Positions 43,507 to 53,318 are shown, numbered from the stretch's first letter. The stretch: 64,000 nucleotides of DNA from Paenibacillus sp. MAEPY2 (GCF_000499205.1 NZ_AWUK01000001.1:62001-126000), one strand, 5' to 3'. Numbers and translations: made by a program. Notes: generated from the letters alone by a model not told the origin.

Positions 43507-44475
43507 GTGTCACAAATATCACTCCGAGATGGACAAAACAGTCCTCCTGAGAAAACACCAGGCATGGGTATGAAATCATGGTGGTCCTGGAAGCTCAAGG
43601 AAATGAAGGCCAGCAAACATTCCTATGTACTGCTCGCTCCCTACATGATTCTGTTCATCATGTTCACTGTAATTCCGGTGGTCATCTCCATCATACTCAG
43701 CTTCACCTACTTCAACATGCTGGAGTTTCCGCGGTTTATTGGCTGGCAGAACTATACCCGGCTGTTTCTGGAGGATGACGTATTTCTGATTGCTATCAAA
43801 AATACGTTGCTGTTTGCCATTATTACCGGACCCATCAGTTATATTGCCTGTTTCGTATTTGCGTGGATTATTAATGAATTAACACCCAGATGGAGAGCGT
43901 TCATGACGCTGATCTTCTATGCCCCATCCATTTCGGGGAATGTCTATTTTATCTGGCTCATGATTTTCTCGGGGGATCGCTATGGGATAGCCAATGGACT
44001 GCTGATTAAATGGGGATTTCTGCTGGAGCCAATTCAGTGGTTGAAAACGGAAGCCTACATTATGCCAATCCTCATTCTGGTGCAATTGTGGCTGAGTCTT
44101 GGCACAGGCTTTCTGGCTTTTATTGCCGGTTTGCAGACCGTAGACCGGACGTTATATGAGGCAGGCGCAGTAGATGGAATCAAAAATCGCTGGCAGGAGC
44201 TTTGGTATATTACCTTGCCTTCGATGCGCCCACAGCTGATGTTCGGTGCGGTCATTCAACTCACAACCTCGTTTGCCGTGGCCGATGTCTCCATTGCCCT
44301 GGCCGGGTTCCCGAGTGTGAACTATGCAGCAGAGACGGTAGTAACCCATTTGATCGACTTTGGTACAACACGGTTTGAAATGGGATACGCTTCGGCGATT
44401 GCAACCGTACTGTTCATGATTATGGTGGGCACCAACCTGCTGGTACAGAAACTGCTTCGAAGGGTGGGAGAATAG
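43507..44475 (+). CDS. Sugar ABC transporter permease (MalF/LplB type)
   Basis: A GTG start at 43507 follows GGAGGG. The 322-residue protein has six membrane helices and the EAA loop YEAGAVDGIKNRWQELWYITLPSMRPQ, which contacts the ATPase. It pairs with the next gene as one membrane heterodimer. It begins 18 bases after the fusion gene. Confidence 0.93.
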   Translation: MSQISLRDGQNSPPEKTPGMGMKSWWSWKLKEMKASKHSYVLLAPYMILFIMFTVIPVVISIILSFTYFNMLEFPRFIGWQNYTRLFLEDDVFLIAIKNTLLFAIITGPISYIACFVFAWIINELTPRWRAFMTLIFYAPSISGNVYFIWLMIFSGDRYGIANGLLIKWGFLLEPIQWLKTEAYIMPILILVQLWLSLGTGFLAFIAGLQTVDRTLYEAGAVDGIKNRWQELWYITLPSMRPQLMFGAVIQLTTSFAVADVSIALAGFPSVNYAAETVVTHLIDFGTTRFEMGYASAIATVLFMIMVGTNLLVQKLLRRVGE

Positions 44476-44477
44476 CT

Positions 44478-45341
44478 ATGGCTGCAATTGCCACAGGCAA
44501 AAAGCGGGTAAACCGCTCTTTATCAGGAAGCATCTCCCTGTTTGTCCTTCTGCTCGTATTTGGTGCTTTCATGGTGCTGCCGCTGATCTATGCGATTAAT
44601 AATGCATTCAAACCGCTGGATGAGATTTTTACTTTTCCACCAACACTATTTGTCAAAAATCCAACGTTCAGCAATTTCACTGATTTGCTGAATCTGCTGA
44701 GTGACTCGTGGGTTCCGTTCTCACGATATATATTCAACACGGTATTTATTACGGGCATTGGCATCGTGGGCCATGTGCTGCTTGCTTCGGCAGCGGCGTA
44801 CCCGCTCGCCAAGCACAAATTTCCCGGCAAAGTGTTCATGTTTCAGGTCGTTGTGCTTTCCCTGATGTTCACACCCGCCGTGACGGCCATTCCCAACTAT
44901 ATGATCATGTCATGGCTGGGCTGGATTGACACATATTGGGCCGTCATTATTCCGGCATTCGCCTATTCATTAGGTCTGTATCTGATGAAACAGTTCATGG
45001 AGCAGATCCCGGATGCGTTGCTGGAAGCAGCCAAAATTGACGGTGCGAGTGAATATCGGATTTTCTGGTCCATTGTTATGCCAAATGTAAAACCAGCCTG
45101 GCTCACCTTGATCATTCTGTTGTTCCAGATGCTGTGGGGCAGTGATGGCAATGGATACATCTACAGTGAACAGCTCAAGACCTTGCATTATGCGGCGGGT
45201 CAGATCATTCAGGGCGGGATATCCCGGGCCGGGGCAGGTGCTGCGGTGGCGCTTATTTTGATGAGTGTACCCATCACACTGTTTATTTTCTCACAGAGCC
45301 GCATCATTGAGACGATGGCGAGCTCGGGCATGAAGGAATAA
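44478..45341 (+). CDS. Sugar ABC transporter permease (MalG type)
   Basis: The 287-residue protein has six membrane helices and the EAA loop LLEAAKIDGASEYRIFWSIVMPNVKPAW. It starts two bases after its partner's stop, which implies equal expression. The C-terminal QSRIIETMASSGMKE tail is typical of MalG-like proteins. Confidence 0.93.
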   Translation: MAAIATGKKRVNRSLSGSISLFVLLLVFGAFMVLPLIYAINNAFKPLDEIFTFPPTLFVKNPTFSNFTDLLNLLSDSWVPFSRYIFNTVFITGIGIVGHVLLASAAAYPLAKHKFPGKVFMFQVVVLSLMFTPAVTAIPNYMIMSWLGWIDTYWAVIIPAFAYSLGLYLMKQFMEQIPDALLEAAKIDGASEYRIFWSIVMPNVKPAWLTLIILLFQMLWGSDGNGYIYSEQLKTLHYAAGQIIQGGISRAGAGAAVALILMSVPITLFIFSQSRIIETMASSGMKE

Positions 45342-45352
45342 GGGGGAACGAT

Positions 45353-46819
45353 ATGGCACGCACAGTGAAAAGATGGCTTGTTCTCCTGGCGGCAGTATCG
45401 CTGCTGCTGGTGAATGCCGTGCCTGCGGCGGCCTCCCCGGCGCCGTATGAGAGCTATAACTACAACTACTGGAAAGAGGCTGTTCCTTCACCGGATGCCT
45501 ACCTGCCTCAGCGAACTATTTCGGGCAGCGACCTGGGCATTGGTGGATTTAAGGACCCCGCTGATGTGAACGTCTCTGCCTCCGGGCAGATTTATATTTT
45601 GGATAGTGGCAACAGCCGAATTGTTGTGCTGGACGAGAAATATAAGCTGCTGCGGGTGATCGAAGGATTTATGATGGACGGCAGCAAGGAGAGCTTTAAT
45701 GCTCCAGGTGGATTATTCGTAGACGAAGAGGAGCGAGTATACATCGCTGATACAGGGAACAGCCGCGTGGTTGTCCTGGATGCGGAAGGCCAGCTGATCC
45801 ATACCATTACGAAGCCGGAGTCCGATATCCTCGCGACCCATTTTCAGTTCCAACCGCTGAAATTGACGGTGGATCGGGTAGGCCGGGTGTATGTAATTGC
45901 CCAGGGTGTGTACGAAGGAATTATGCAGTTTGACGAGCATGGGCAATTCATCGGATACGTCGGTACGAACAAGGTGGAACGCGACTACGGCGAATACATT
46001 TGGCGGATGCTCTCAACCAAAGCCCAGCGGGCGCAGATGGTTTTGTTTGTACCGACCGAGTTTTCCAATGTGGATATCGACGCCAAAGGGTTCGTGTATG
46101 CGACCAATATCGACCCGGGTTCCAGTGAACCGATTAAACGTCTCAATCCATCCGGCGAGGATGTGCTGAAGAGATTTGGTTACTTTGAAGTCAAAGGAGA
46201 TATCCGATTCCGTAATAACCCGGGTCCGTCCAAACTGATTGATGTGAAGGTAATGGGCAACGGTATATACAGTGTTCTCGATGCGACACAGAATCGTGTG
46301 TTTACTTACGATGATGAAGGTCATCTGCTCTACGTATATGGAGGCAAAGGAAATCAAGTGGGAACGCTCAAAACACCAGTCGCCATGGAACAATCCGGGG
46401 ATCATCAACTGGTACTGGATCGAGGGAAAAGCAATCTGGTTGTCTATGAGCCAACACGGTTTGGAGCCAGCGTGAATGAGGCGATTGCCCTTCATTATCA
46501 GGGTGAGGATACGGAGGCTGTTCATATTTGGAAAGAAGTGCTGAAGCTGAACGCGAACTATGATATCGCCTATATCGGTATCGGCAAATCCTTGCTAATG
46601 GAGAAGAAAAACGAGGAAGCTCTGGGTTACTTCGAACTGGGTATGGATCGCAAAAGTTACTCTGTCGCGTTCAAAAGATATCGGCGAGAGATGATGAAGG
46701 AGCATTTCGGCACCTTTCTGACGCTTGCCATCGCACTGATTTTCATGCTGATCCTGGTCCGAGTGGCGGTTAAATGGAGACGGAGGAGGCAGATTGACCG
46801 TGAAGCAGGATTACATTAG
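45353..46819 (+). CDS. NHL-repeat and TPR membrane protein
   Basis: The 488-residue protein has a signal peptide (residues 1-28). NHL-type beta-propeller repeats span about 65-375, with motifs such as GQIYILDSGNSRIVVLD, ERVYIADTGNSRVVVLD and GRVYVIAQG. A TPR-like helical region (about 385-430) and one C-terminal membrane helix (about 455-473) with a basic tail follow. The propeller and TPR would face outside. It could serve as a scaffold or sensor for the transport complex. Its end overlaps the next gene by 26 bases. Confidence 0.85.
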   Translation: MARTVKRWLVLLAAVSLLLVNAVPAAASPAPYESYNYNYWKEAVPSPDAYLPQRTISGSDLGIGGFKDPADVNVSASGQIYILDSGNSRIVVLDEKYKLLRVIEGFMMDGSKESFNAPGGLFVDEEERVYIADTGNSRVVVLDAEGQLIHTITKPESDILATHFQFQPLKLTVDRVGRVYVIAQGVYEGIMQFDEHGQFIGYVGTNKVERDYGEYIWRMLSTKAQRAQMVLFVPTEFSNVDIDAKGFVYATNIDPGSSEPIKRLNPSGEDVLKRFGYFEVKGDIRFRNNPGPSKLIDVKVMGNGIYSVLDATQNRVFTYDDEGHLLYVYGGKGNQVGTLKTPVAMEQSGDHQLVLDRGKSNLVVYEPTRFGASVNEAIALHYQGEDTEAVHIWKEVLKLNANYDIAYIGIGKSLLMEKKNEEALGYFELGMDRKSYSVAFKRYRREMMKEHFGTFLTLAIALIFMLILVRVAVKWRRRRQIDREAGLH

Positions 46820-47420
46820 GTTTCCGCTGCATATCATTTTTCACCCCATTGATGCATTCTGGGATATCAAGTCGGATCAGCGAGGCAAGTTGACCGTTGC
46901 TTTTGGTGCACTGGCGCTTACTATCATCATGATGATTTTGCAAAAACAATACGCGGGGTTTCTTGTGAATTACATCGATCCTCGCACAATCAACAGCATA
47001 GGGGAGATGTCAACGGTTGCAGTGCCGTTCTTTCTTTGGTGCATAGCCAATTGGGCGGTAACCACCCTGATGGAAGGTGAAGGAAAGTTCAGGGAGATTT
47101 TTCTCGCAACAGGATACTCACTCATTCCGATTATTTTGATCTATATCCCGATGATTATTATCAGCCGGTTTATGGTACAGGAAGAGACGGCTTTTTATTA
47201 TTTGTTTAATAGTATCGCGTTCTTCTGGTTTCTGCTGCTGCTCTTCATTGGCACGATGACGGTACACCAGTACACCGTGATCAAAACGATCCTGACGATG
47301 CTGCTAACAGTAATTGTCATGGGCATTATTGTGTTCCTCGGGGCACTGGTGTTCAGCATGTTGCAGCAGCTATATGAATTCGGTTACAACATCTATCGTG
47401 AGTTGATTTTTCGGACCTAA
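46794..47420 (+). CDS. Yip1-family membrane protein
   Basis: The start is TTG 46794 or GTG 46800 after GGAGGAGG at 46782-46789. The 208-residue protein opens with RFPLHIIFHPIDAFWDIKSDQRGKL, the Yip1 family signature, and has five membrane helices. It overlaps the NHL-TPR gene and lies 14 bases before the DUF5696 gene, so the three are probably translated as a set. The biochemical role of Yip1 proteins in bacteria is unknown. Confidence 0.85.
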   Translation: MTVKQDYIRFPLHIIFHPIDAFWDIKSDQRGKLTVAFGALALTIIMMILQKQYAGFLVNYIDPRTINSIGEMSTVAVPFFLWCIANWAVTTLMEGEGKFREIFLATGYSLIPIILIYIPMIIISRFMVQEETAFYYLFNSIAFFWFLLLLFIGTMTVHQYTVIKTILTMLLTVIVMGIIVFLGALVFSMLQQLYEFGYNIYRELIFRT

Positions 47421-47434
47421 AGGAGGCGGCATCC

Positions 47435-50020
47435 GTGAACAAAAGGCAACGAATATATACGGTGCTGGCCAGTGGTGCTGCTGTGATCCTGATTGCGGCT
47501 GGACTGCTGTATATCAATAACAGGGGAGTACCTGCCGTGGAAGCAGCGGCTTATCTTGAAGCAACAACAGAGGCTGTATCAACCGAGACGGAGTCACTGC
47601 AATTCCTCACTGATTCTTCACAGGGTGTGCCGGGTATGCGACTGGTCGAAGAAGATCAGGAACTGGCGCTGTATTACAACGAGGAAACGACGGAAATTGC
47701 CGTTCGTGATGCAGCGAGTGGGCAGATATGGTACAGCAATCCGAAGGAAAGGTCTGCGGACGGTCTTGCTTCTGCTTATGAAAAGGAAGTGCTGTCCTCC
47801 CAGCTGAACGTGTCATTTCGGGATGCGATCGGTACGCTGGAGAACTTTCCAAACTTTAGCTCCAGTATCAGCAACAAACAGTTCGCCGCCGTCAATGTGG
47901 ATCAGGGCATTCGCGTTACATACACGCTTGGGGATACCTCGCTCGGCATTGATGCCCTGCCCAAACTGATCAGCAAACAGCGTCTGGAGGAAAAGGTTCT
48001 TTCGAAACTGGATGCCACAGTGGCAAGATATACATCTGCTCGTTATTATCCAACCAAAACCAACCCGGATGTGCTGGAACGGTTGGATGGACAGATCTCA
48101 AAGCAGCTTGTGCTGAACAAGATGCTGGATGCCTTTGAGGCGGCGGGGTACACCGCAGACGATCTTGCTTTTGACAATAAGGAAAATGGAGTCGAAGGCG
48201 GGGGCACATCGGATAAGCCGAGCTTCGTCATTCCGGTGGAATATCGGCTGGATCAAGGCTCGCTGGTTGTAACCGTGCCGCTAAGTCAAGTGAAAGAGAA
48301 CGGACAATACCGCATTCGCAATATCGATCTGCTCGCTTACTTTGGTGCCGCGGATACGAAAGGTGAAGGTTATATGTTTGTACCTGACGGTTCAGGCAGT
48401 CTTATCCATCTGAATAACGGAAAGGTCAAGGAGGAGCAGTACGTACAGCGTGTGTACGGTGCAGATCCGAATGACAATTCACTCAGTCGCCCGCAGGTCA
48501 GTGAATCTGTCCATATGCCTGTCTTTGGTTTGAAGAACGGTGAACATGCCTGGTTTGCCGTGATTGAAAAAGGGGACGGTATGGCCAGCATCTCAGCAGA
48601 TATTGGAGGCAGGCAAAATAGTTACAACCATGTCTACGGCACGTTCTCCCTGCGGGGTGAGGATGAGCTGGAGATGTATACCTCACAAAAGATGCAGGAG
48701 ATTCAGCTATTGAGCGAGGAACCGTTCCGTGGGGATATTCAGGTGCGATACCATTTCCTCAACGGCAAAGATGCCAGCTATTCCGGCATGGCTCGCTTGT
48801 ATCAGCAGCAATTGGTGGGGCAGAACGTACTGAAACCGCTGGAAGCCGAGTCGGCATTGCCTTTTTACGTGGATGCGTTAGGTGCAGTGGACAAAAAAGC
48901 TTCATTCCTGGGTGTACCTTATCGGACCACATTGGCAATGACGACATATGAACAAGCGACCGAAATGGCTGCCAAGCTGCAGCAGGAGGGTGTGAATCGC
49001 GTGCAGATGCGGTATCAGGGGTGGTTTGGCGGAGGTTTCAGTCACCATACACCCACCCAGGTCAAGCTGGACAGTGAAGTGGGCACTCGGTCCGAGCTGT
49101 ATGATTTGTCTGAACAACTGAAACAATCTGGCGGAGCGTTATTCCCTGATGTGGCGTTCCAGCGTATTTATCACGACGATTGGAACTTTGCTCCCTCCTC
49201 CGATGCAGCGCGATTTGTAACCAAGGAGACAGCTGAATTGTATCCCTACAGTCCAGCCCTCAACCGGATGGATCAGAGCAAAGACAGTTATTATCTGTTG
49301 TCGGCTGCCAAGCTGCCGTATGTGGTGAGCGAGTTTGCCGGGAAAATCAATAAACTGGAGCTCAGCGCATTATCTCTGCGTGATCTCGGGCAGGTGTTAA
49401 GTTCGGATTATCGCGATCGTCGTGTCATCCACCGGGAGACCGCGAAGAACATCGTGAAGGAGCAGCTGGGTAAGCTGCAGCAGGAGTATCCAAATATGAT
49501 GTTATCCTCCGCTAACGCCTATGCATGGGGATATACGCAGCATATTGTGGACGCTCCCTCAGGCTCCAGCCAATTTAATATTACCGATGAGGAAGTTCCT
49601 TTTTATGAGATGGTCATTCATGGATACATGGATTACGCTGCTTCCGCAATGAATACTTCAGGAGATCAGGATCTGCGCAAACAGCTGCTTCGCAGTCTGG
49701 AGCTGGGCTCAGCACCGCAGTTTCAATGGACGTATGAACCATCATCCCAGCTGAAACTGACCAGTTATGATTCGGCATATGCCACTGACTTTGCCTATTG
49801 GGTAGATGACGCAGCTGCATTATACAAGGAAGCAAATGAGGTATTAGGGAATTTGAGGAACCAGCCAATAACCGAGCATGAACGAGTTCAGGAAGGTGTT
49901 GTACGAGTCACTTACAGTGGCGGTGCATCTATCTTGATCAATTACACGGACGATCCAGTAACGATGGATGGGATTACCGTTGGCGGGGCGGACTATGCAG
50001 TGGAAGGAGTGAACCGATGA
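47435..50020 (+). CDS. DUF5696 protein, membrane-anchored
   Basis: A GTG start at 47435 follows AAAGGAGG. The 861-residue protein has an N-terminal membrane anchor (about residues 8-26), a strand-rich N-terminal half (PDGSGSLIHLNNGK, HAWFAVIEKGD) and a C-terminal half with VQMRYQGWFGGGFSH, LFPDVAFQRIY and DEEVPFYEMVIHGYMDYAAS. This matches DUF5696, and the second half looks like a TIM-barrel glycoside-hydrolase-like domain. It may bind or cleave glycans at the cell surface. Its stop overlaps the next start by four bases. Confidence 0.87.
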   Translation: MNKRQRIYTVLASGAAVILIAAGLLYINNRGVPAVEAAAYLEATTEAVSTETESLQFLTDSSQGVPGMRLVEEDQELALYYNEETTEIAVRDAASGQIWYSNPKERSADGLASAYEKEVLSSQLNVSFRDAIGTLENFPNFSSSISNKQFAAVNVDQGIRVTYTLGDTSLGIDALPKLISKQRLEEKVLSKLDATVARYTSARYYPTKTNPDVLERLDGQISKQLVLNKMLDAFEAAGYTADDLAFDNKENGVEGGGTSDKPSFVIPVEYRLDQGSLVVTVPLSQVKENGQYRIRNIDLLAYFGAADTKGEGYMFVPDGSGSLIHLNNGKVKEEQYVQRVYGADPNDNSLSRPQVSESVHMPVFGLKNGEHAWFAVIEKGDGMASISADIGGRQNSYNHVYGTFSLRGEDELEMYTSQKMQEIQLLSEEPFRGDIQVRYHFLNGKDASYSGMARLYQQQLVGQNVLKPLEAESALPFYVDALGAVDKKASFLGVPYRTTLAMTTYEQATEMAAKLQQEGVNRVQMRYQGWFGGGFSHHTPTQVKLDSEVGTRSELYDLSEQLKQSGGALFPDVAFQRIYHDDWNFAPSSDAARFVTKETAELYPYSPALNRMDQSKDSYYLLSAAKLPYVVSEFAGKINKLELSALSLRDLGQVLSSDYRDRRVIHRETAKNIVKEQLGKLQQEYPNMMLSSANAYAWGYTQHIVDAPSGSSQFNITDEEVPFYEMVIHGYMDYAASAMNTSGDQDLRKQLLRSLELGSAPQFQWTYEPSSQLKLTSYDSAYATDFAYWVDDAAALYKEANEVLGNLRNQPITEHERVQEGVVRVTYSGGASILINYTDDPVTMDGITVGGADYAVEGVNR

Positions 50021-50916
50021 GAACCCTTCGTTTATCGCTGAAATCCAGGAGAGCGCTGCTTGGACTTGCATTTATTTCGCCTTGGCTGATTGGTTTCATC
50101 TTCCTGTTCGCCACGCCGCTGCTGCAATCGATCCGGTTCAGTTTGAACAATCTGTCGGTTGCCCCAGGAGGATATGTACTGGATTTTGTAGGATTGAAAA
50201 ATTTTAAGGATGCCATTCTAGTCGATGCTACATTTAACCGGATCTTGGTGGATTCGGTTGGAGCGATGCTGCTGAATGTGCCCATGATTCTGTTCTTCAG
50301 TCTGTTTACAGCGACCCTGCTTAACCAGAATTTCAAGGGCAGAACGATGGCGCGTGCCATCTTCTTCCTGCCGGTGATACTAGCCTCCAGTGCGGTGGCA
50401 GCGGCTGAGTCCGCAGGGTTGATCAATCTGATGGGGGACGCCAGTGCGATTGAATCGTCTACCGAAGGGGGAGCCTCTTTCAACGTCATTTCAATGGTGC
50501 GAATGCTGAATGATGTGGGACTGCCCATGGCTTATGTCGATTATATCGTGGAAGCCATTATGCGCATTTACAATATTGTCAGCAGCTCTGGCGTACAGAT
50601 TCTGATCTTCCTTGCTGCGCTGCAATCGGTACCAGGTTCCATGTACGAAGTGGCCAAAATTGAAGGCGCAACGGCTTATGAATCATTCTGGAAAATTACG
50701 TTTCCGATGGTGAGTCCATTGATCCTGACAAATGTTATCTATACCATCATTGATTCCTTCGCAGGCAGTCCGGTGACCGAGGCCATCTATCAGACGGCGT
50801 TCAAAACCCAGAACTTCGGCTTAAGCTCGGCCATGTCCTGGCTGTACACCCTGGTCATCGGTCTGGTATTGGTTGTTGTCGGATGGGTACTGTCACGGCG
50901 GGTTCATTATAACTGA
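50017..50916 (+). CDS. Sugar ABC transporter permease, second pair (MalF type)
   Basis: The 299-residue protein has six membrane helices and an EAA loop, YEVAKIEGATAYESFWKITFPMVSPL. It overlaps the DUF5696 gene by four bases (ATGA). It differs clearly from the permease at 43507, so it is not a recent duplicate. Confidence 0.92.
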   Translation: MRTLRLSLKSRRALLGLAFISPWLIGFIFLFATPLLQSIRFSLNNLSVAPGGYVLDFVGLKNFKDAILVDATFNRILVDSVGAMLLNVPMILFFSLFTATLLNQNFKGRTMARAIFFLPVILASSAVAAAESAGLINLMGDASAIESSTEGGASFNVISMVRMLNDVGLPMAYVDYIVEAIMRIYNIVSSSGVQILIFLAALQSVPGSMYEVAKIEGATAYESFWKITFPMVSPLILTNVIYTIIDSFAGSPVTEAIYQTAFKTQNFGLSSAMSWLYTLVIGLVLVVVGWVLSRRVHYN

Positions 50917-50948
50917 AAGTTAACGAACGTTGAAGGAGGCATGAGACT

Positions 50949-51959
50949 ATGGCTGTGTCGGGAACGGATCGCATGGTGGTGGTTCCGAAAGAAAACTACC
51001 GCATGCAGAGGGTACGAAACAAGACATCGGACCTCCTGTATTCCATATTCAGATATGCACTGGTTATCGGTATTTCATTTATTATTTTGTATCCGTTATT
51101 TCTTAAAATCTCGGTTGCGTTCAAGGATAAACAGGATATCTATAATCCGACTATCTATATGATTCCTCAGCATTTTACGTTGGATAATATCAAGCTTGCG
51201 GCACAGGTGATGGATTATTTGCCTTTGCTGGCGAACACGCTGTTGTTCGTCATGATTACAACGCTGCTCACAGCCATATCCTGTGCGTTAGCCGGGTACG
51301 GCTTCGCCCGCTTTTCTTTTCCTGGCAGCAATGTGCTGTTTGTGTTGGTCATCCTCACCATTCTCGTTCCGACGAGCACCCTGATGGTGCCGATGTATCT
51401 GCATTTCCGTAACTTTGACATCCTGGGGATGGTTCATCTGTTCACGGGACGAGAGGGGATCAATCTGCTGAATACATACTGGCCGTCCATGATTACCGCG
51501 GCTACGGCAGGTGGGCTGAAGGCAGGGCTGTTCATTTATATTTTCCGCCAATTCTTCAAGGGCATGCCCAAGGAAGTTGAAGAAGCTGCGCTGATCGATG
51601 GAGCAGGTGGGTTTCGGACCTTTGCCCGAATCATGCTGCCGAATGCCATTTCACCGCTAATTACGGTCATTCTGTTCTCTTTTGTCTGGCAGTACAATGA
51701 TACATTCTATTCGGCGCTATTCATGAGTGAAAGTCCACTCATCTCACTGAAGGTGGCATCATTGCCTGCCCAAGCCAACCAGTTGATTCCCCAATTGATG
51801 GGTTTTGGTTCGAGCTCGGGGATGAAGGCAGATCCGAACTATGTTGCCATGATCGTGGATACAGGCATTCTGCTGGCGATTGCACCGCTCATTATTTTGT
51901 ATTTGTTTGTACAGCGGTATTTCGTGGAGAGTATTGAACGCTCCGGGGTTGTTGGATAA
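50949..51959 (+). CDS. Sugar ABC transporter permease, second pair (MalG type)
   Basis: The 336-residue protein follows GAAGGAGG and has six membrane helices after a charged N-terminus. The EAA loop is VEEAALIDGAGGFRTFARIMLPNAISPL. It forms the second heterodimer with the permease just upstream. Which of the two binding proteins serves it cannot be read from order alone; the fusion protein or an unlinked receptor are candidates. Confidence 0.92.
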   Translation: MAVSGTDRMVVVPKENYRMQRVRNKTSDLLYSIFRYALVIGISFIILYPLFLKISVAFKDKQDIYNPTIYMIPQHFTLDNIKLAAQVMDYLPLLANTLLFVMITTLLTAISCALAGYGFARFSFPGSNVLFVLVILTILVPTSTLMVPMYLHFRNFDILGMVHLFTGREGINLLNTYWPSMITAATAGGLKAGLFIYIFRQFFKGMPKEVEEAALIDGAGGFRTFARIMLPNAISPLITVILFSFVWQYNDTFYSALFMSESPLISLKVASLPAQANQLIPQLMGFGSSSGMKADPNYVAMIVDTGILLAIAPLIILYLFVQRYFVESIERSGVVG

Positions 51960-52062
51960 GAAGAAGAGTAGGCGTTCGATTGCTGTACTCAACATATCTG
52001 ATTGCTGATTGAAAGTTGGATGTTCAATGGGCTTGGACCATGCTATAGAGTGAGGGGGAGCT

Positions 52063-53049
52063 ATGATGGAGAGCAAGATTAGCAGTATTCTGGTGAATGA
52101 AGCAGCGACTTCCGAGGCCAGAGAACTGATGAAGTACTTGGCGGAGCGTTATAGAAAAGGGATACTGTCGGGTCAGCAGGATTACGGCAATCTGAACTGG
52201 ATTAATGAGAATACAGGCCGCAAGCCGGCGGTGATCGGATTCGATCTCATGGATTATTCTCCATCAAGGACAGAACGCGGCGCAATCTCCCAGGAAATTC
52301 AGGATGCGATGGCATGGCACCGGCAAGGCGGAATTGTGACATTGTGTTGGCATTGGAATGCACCTACTCATCTGATTGTTGAACCAGGGAAGGAATGGTG
52401 GCGCGGTTTTTATACCGATGCGACCACCTATGATCTTGCATCAGCGCTGGCTCATCCTGAGTCGGAAGAGTATACCCTATTGATTCGGGATATCGATGCT
52501 ATTGCAGTACATCTGCAAGAACTAAAGGACGCTGGGGTGCCTGTGTTATTCCGGCCGCTTCATGAAGCGGAAGGAGGCTGGTTTTGGTGGGGAGCCAGAG
52601 GACCTGAAGCTGCCATGCGGTTATATCGCCTGCTGTATGATCAATTGGTCAACACGTATGAGCTGGGTAATCTGATCTGGGTCTGGAATTCCGAAAAGCC
52701 GGAGTGGTATCCGGGTGACGATGTAGTGGACATTGTGAGTGTGGATGTGTATCCAGAAGCAGGCGATCACAGCCCAATAGCTGAACGTTATGATAATCTG
52801 CGTGCACTGGTGAATGACAGCAAAATCATTGCCTTAGCCGAGAACGGCTCCATTCCTGATCCAAAGCAAATGAAAGAGCAAGGTGTGCATTGGAGCTGGT
52901 TCTGTACCTGGACGGGAGAATTCTTAAAGGGTGGTAATCATAATACCGTGGCGTATTTGAAGGAAGTATATAATAGTGAAGAAGTAATTACGCTGGATCA
53001 ATTACCGAAGTGGAGTTGGAGAGAGGGCTGTAATTTGAACTTATATTAA
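52063..53049 (+). CDS. GH26 beta-mannanase-like enzyme, cytoplasmic
   Basis: The 328-residue protein has GH26 hallmarks: GFDLMDYSPS, IVTLCWHWNAP, FRPLHEAEGGWFWWG with the acid/base E168, NLIWVWNSEKPEWYPGDDVVDIVSVDVY, and the nucleophile E260 in ALAENGSIPD. It lacks a signal peptide and any carbohydrate-binding module, so it should cleave imported beta-1,4-manno-oligosaccharides inside the cell. It closes the ABC operon, about 100 bases after the last permease, and may have its own start site. Confidence 0.88.
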   Translation: MMESKISSILVNEAATSEARELMKYLAERYRKGILSGQQDYGNLNWINENTGRKPAVIGFDLMDYSPSRTERGAISQEIQDAMAWHRQGGIVTLCWHWNAPTHLIVEPGKEWWRGFYTDATTYDLASALAHPESEEYTLLIRDIDAIAVHLQELKDAGVPVLFRPLHEAEGGWFWWGARGPEAAMRLYRLLYDQLVNTYELGNLIWVWNSEKPEWYPGDDVVDIVSVDVYPEAGDHSPIAERYDNLRALVNDSKIIALAENGSIPDPKQMKEQGVHWSWFCTWTGEFLKGGNHNTVAYLKEVYNSEEVITLDQLPKWSWREGCNLNLY

Positions 53050-53055
53050 CTTGAA

Positions 53056-53105
53056 AACAAGGGGTGTCCCAAAAGTCATGAACATGACGGTGGACGCCCC
53101 TTGTT
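53056..53105. terminator. Strong hairpin after the GH26 gene, end of a family 2 repeat
   Basis: AACAAGGGG pairs with CCCCTTGTT, with further stems GTCC/GGAC and GTCAT/ATGAC inside. No T run follows, so it may slow rather than stop transcription. The same hairpin block ends the repeat copy at 63.6 kb. Confidence 0.6.
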
Positions 53106-53318
53106 CGCGTTAATTTGGCCTAACGAACCTGACACATGTCATTCGCTCTCATTTACACCGTTCTGAGATGTAACGAATCCCAGAGACGTTATTTTATCAA
53201 TGAGGTGTCGATTTTTAGCTCAGATGCTTTGTTTTCACCGAAATAACGTCACTGAAGTTCGTTAAAATTGGCATACCTTGAGAATCGGACGTTTAAGGTG
53301 CGCTAGGTTCGTTAGCAC
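53056..53318 (-). repeat. Family 2 intergenic repeat, copy A
   Basis: Read on the - strand this block aligns with copy B at 63590-63848. Four boxes define it: TAACGAA at 53121 and 53171, and TTCGTTA at 53258 and 53308. The spacings are 50, 87 and 50 bp, so the core is an inverted arrangement. A CGTTAT/ATAACG pair flanks the inner boxes. The GGGGTGTCCC hairpin adjoins one end only. It fills the gap between the GH26 gene and the SunI-like gene. Confidence 0.8.

Noticed and set aside
53056..53105. Hairpin end resembling insertion-sequence termini (GGGGTGTCCC...)
   Set aside because: No transposase or second terminus lies in the window, so I treat it as part of the family 2 repeat and not as an insertion sequence.
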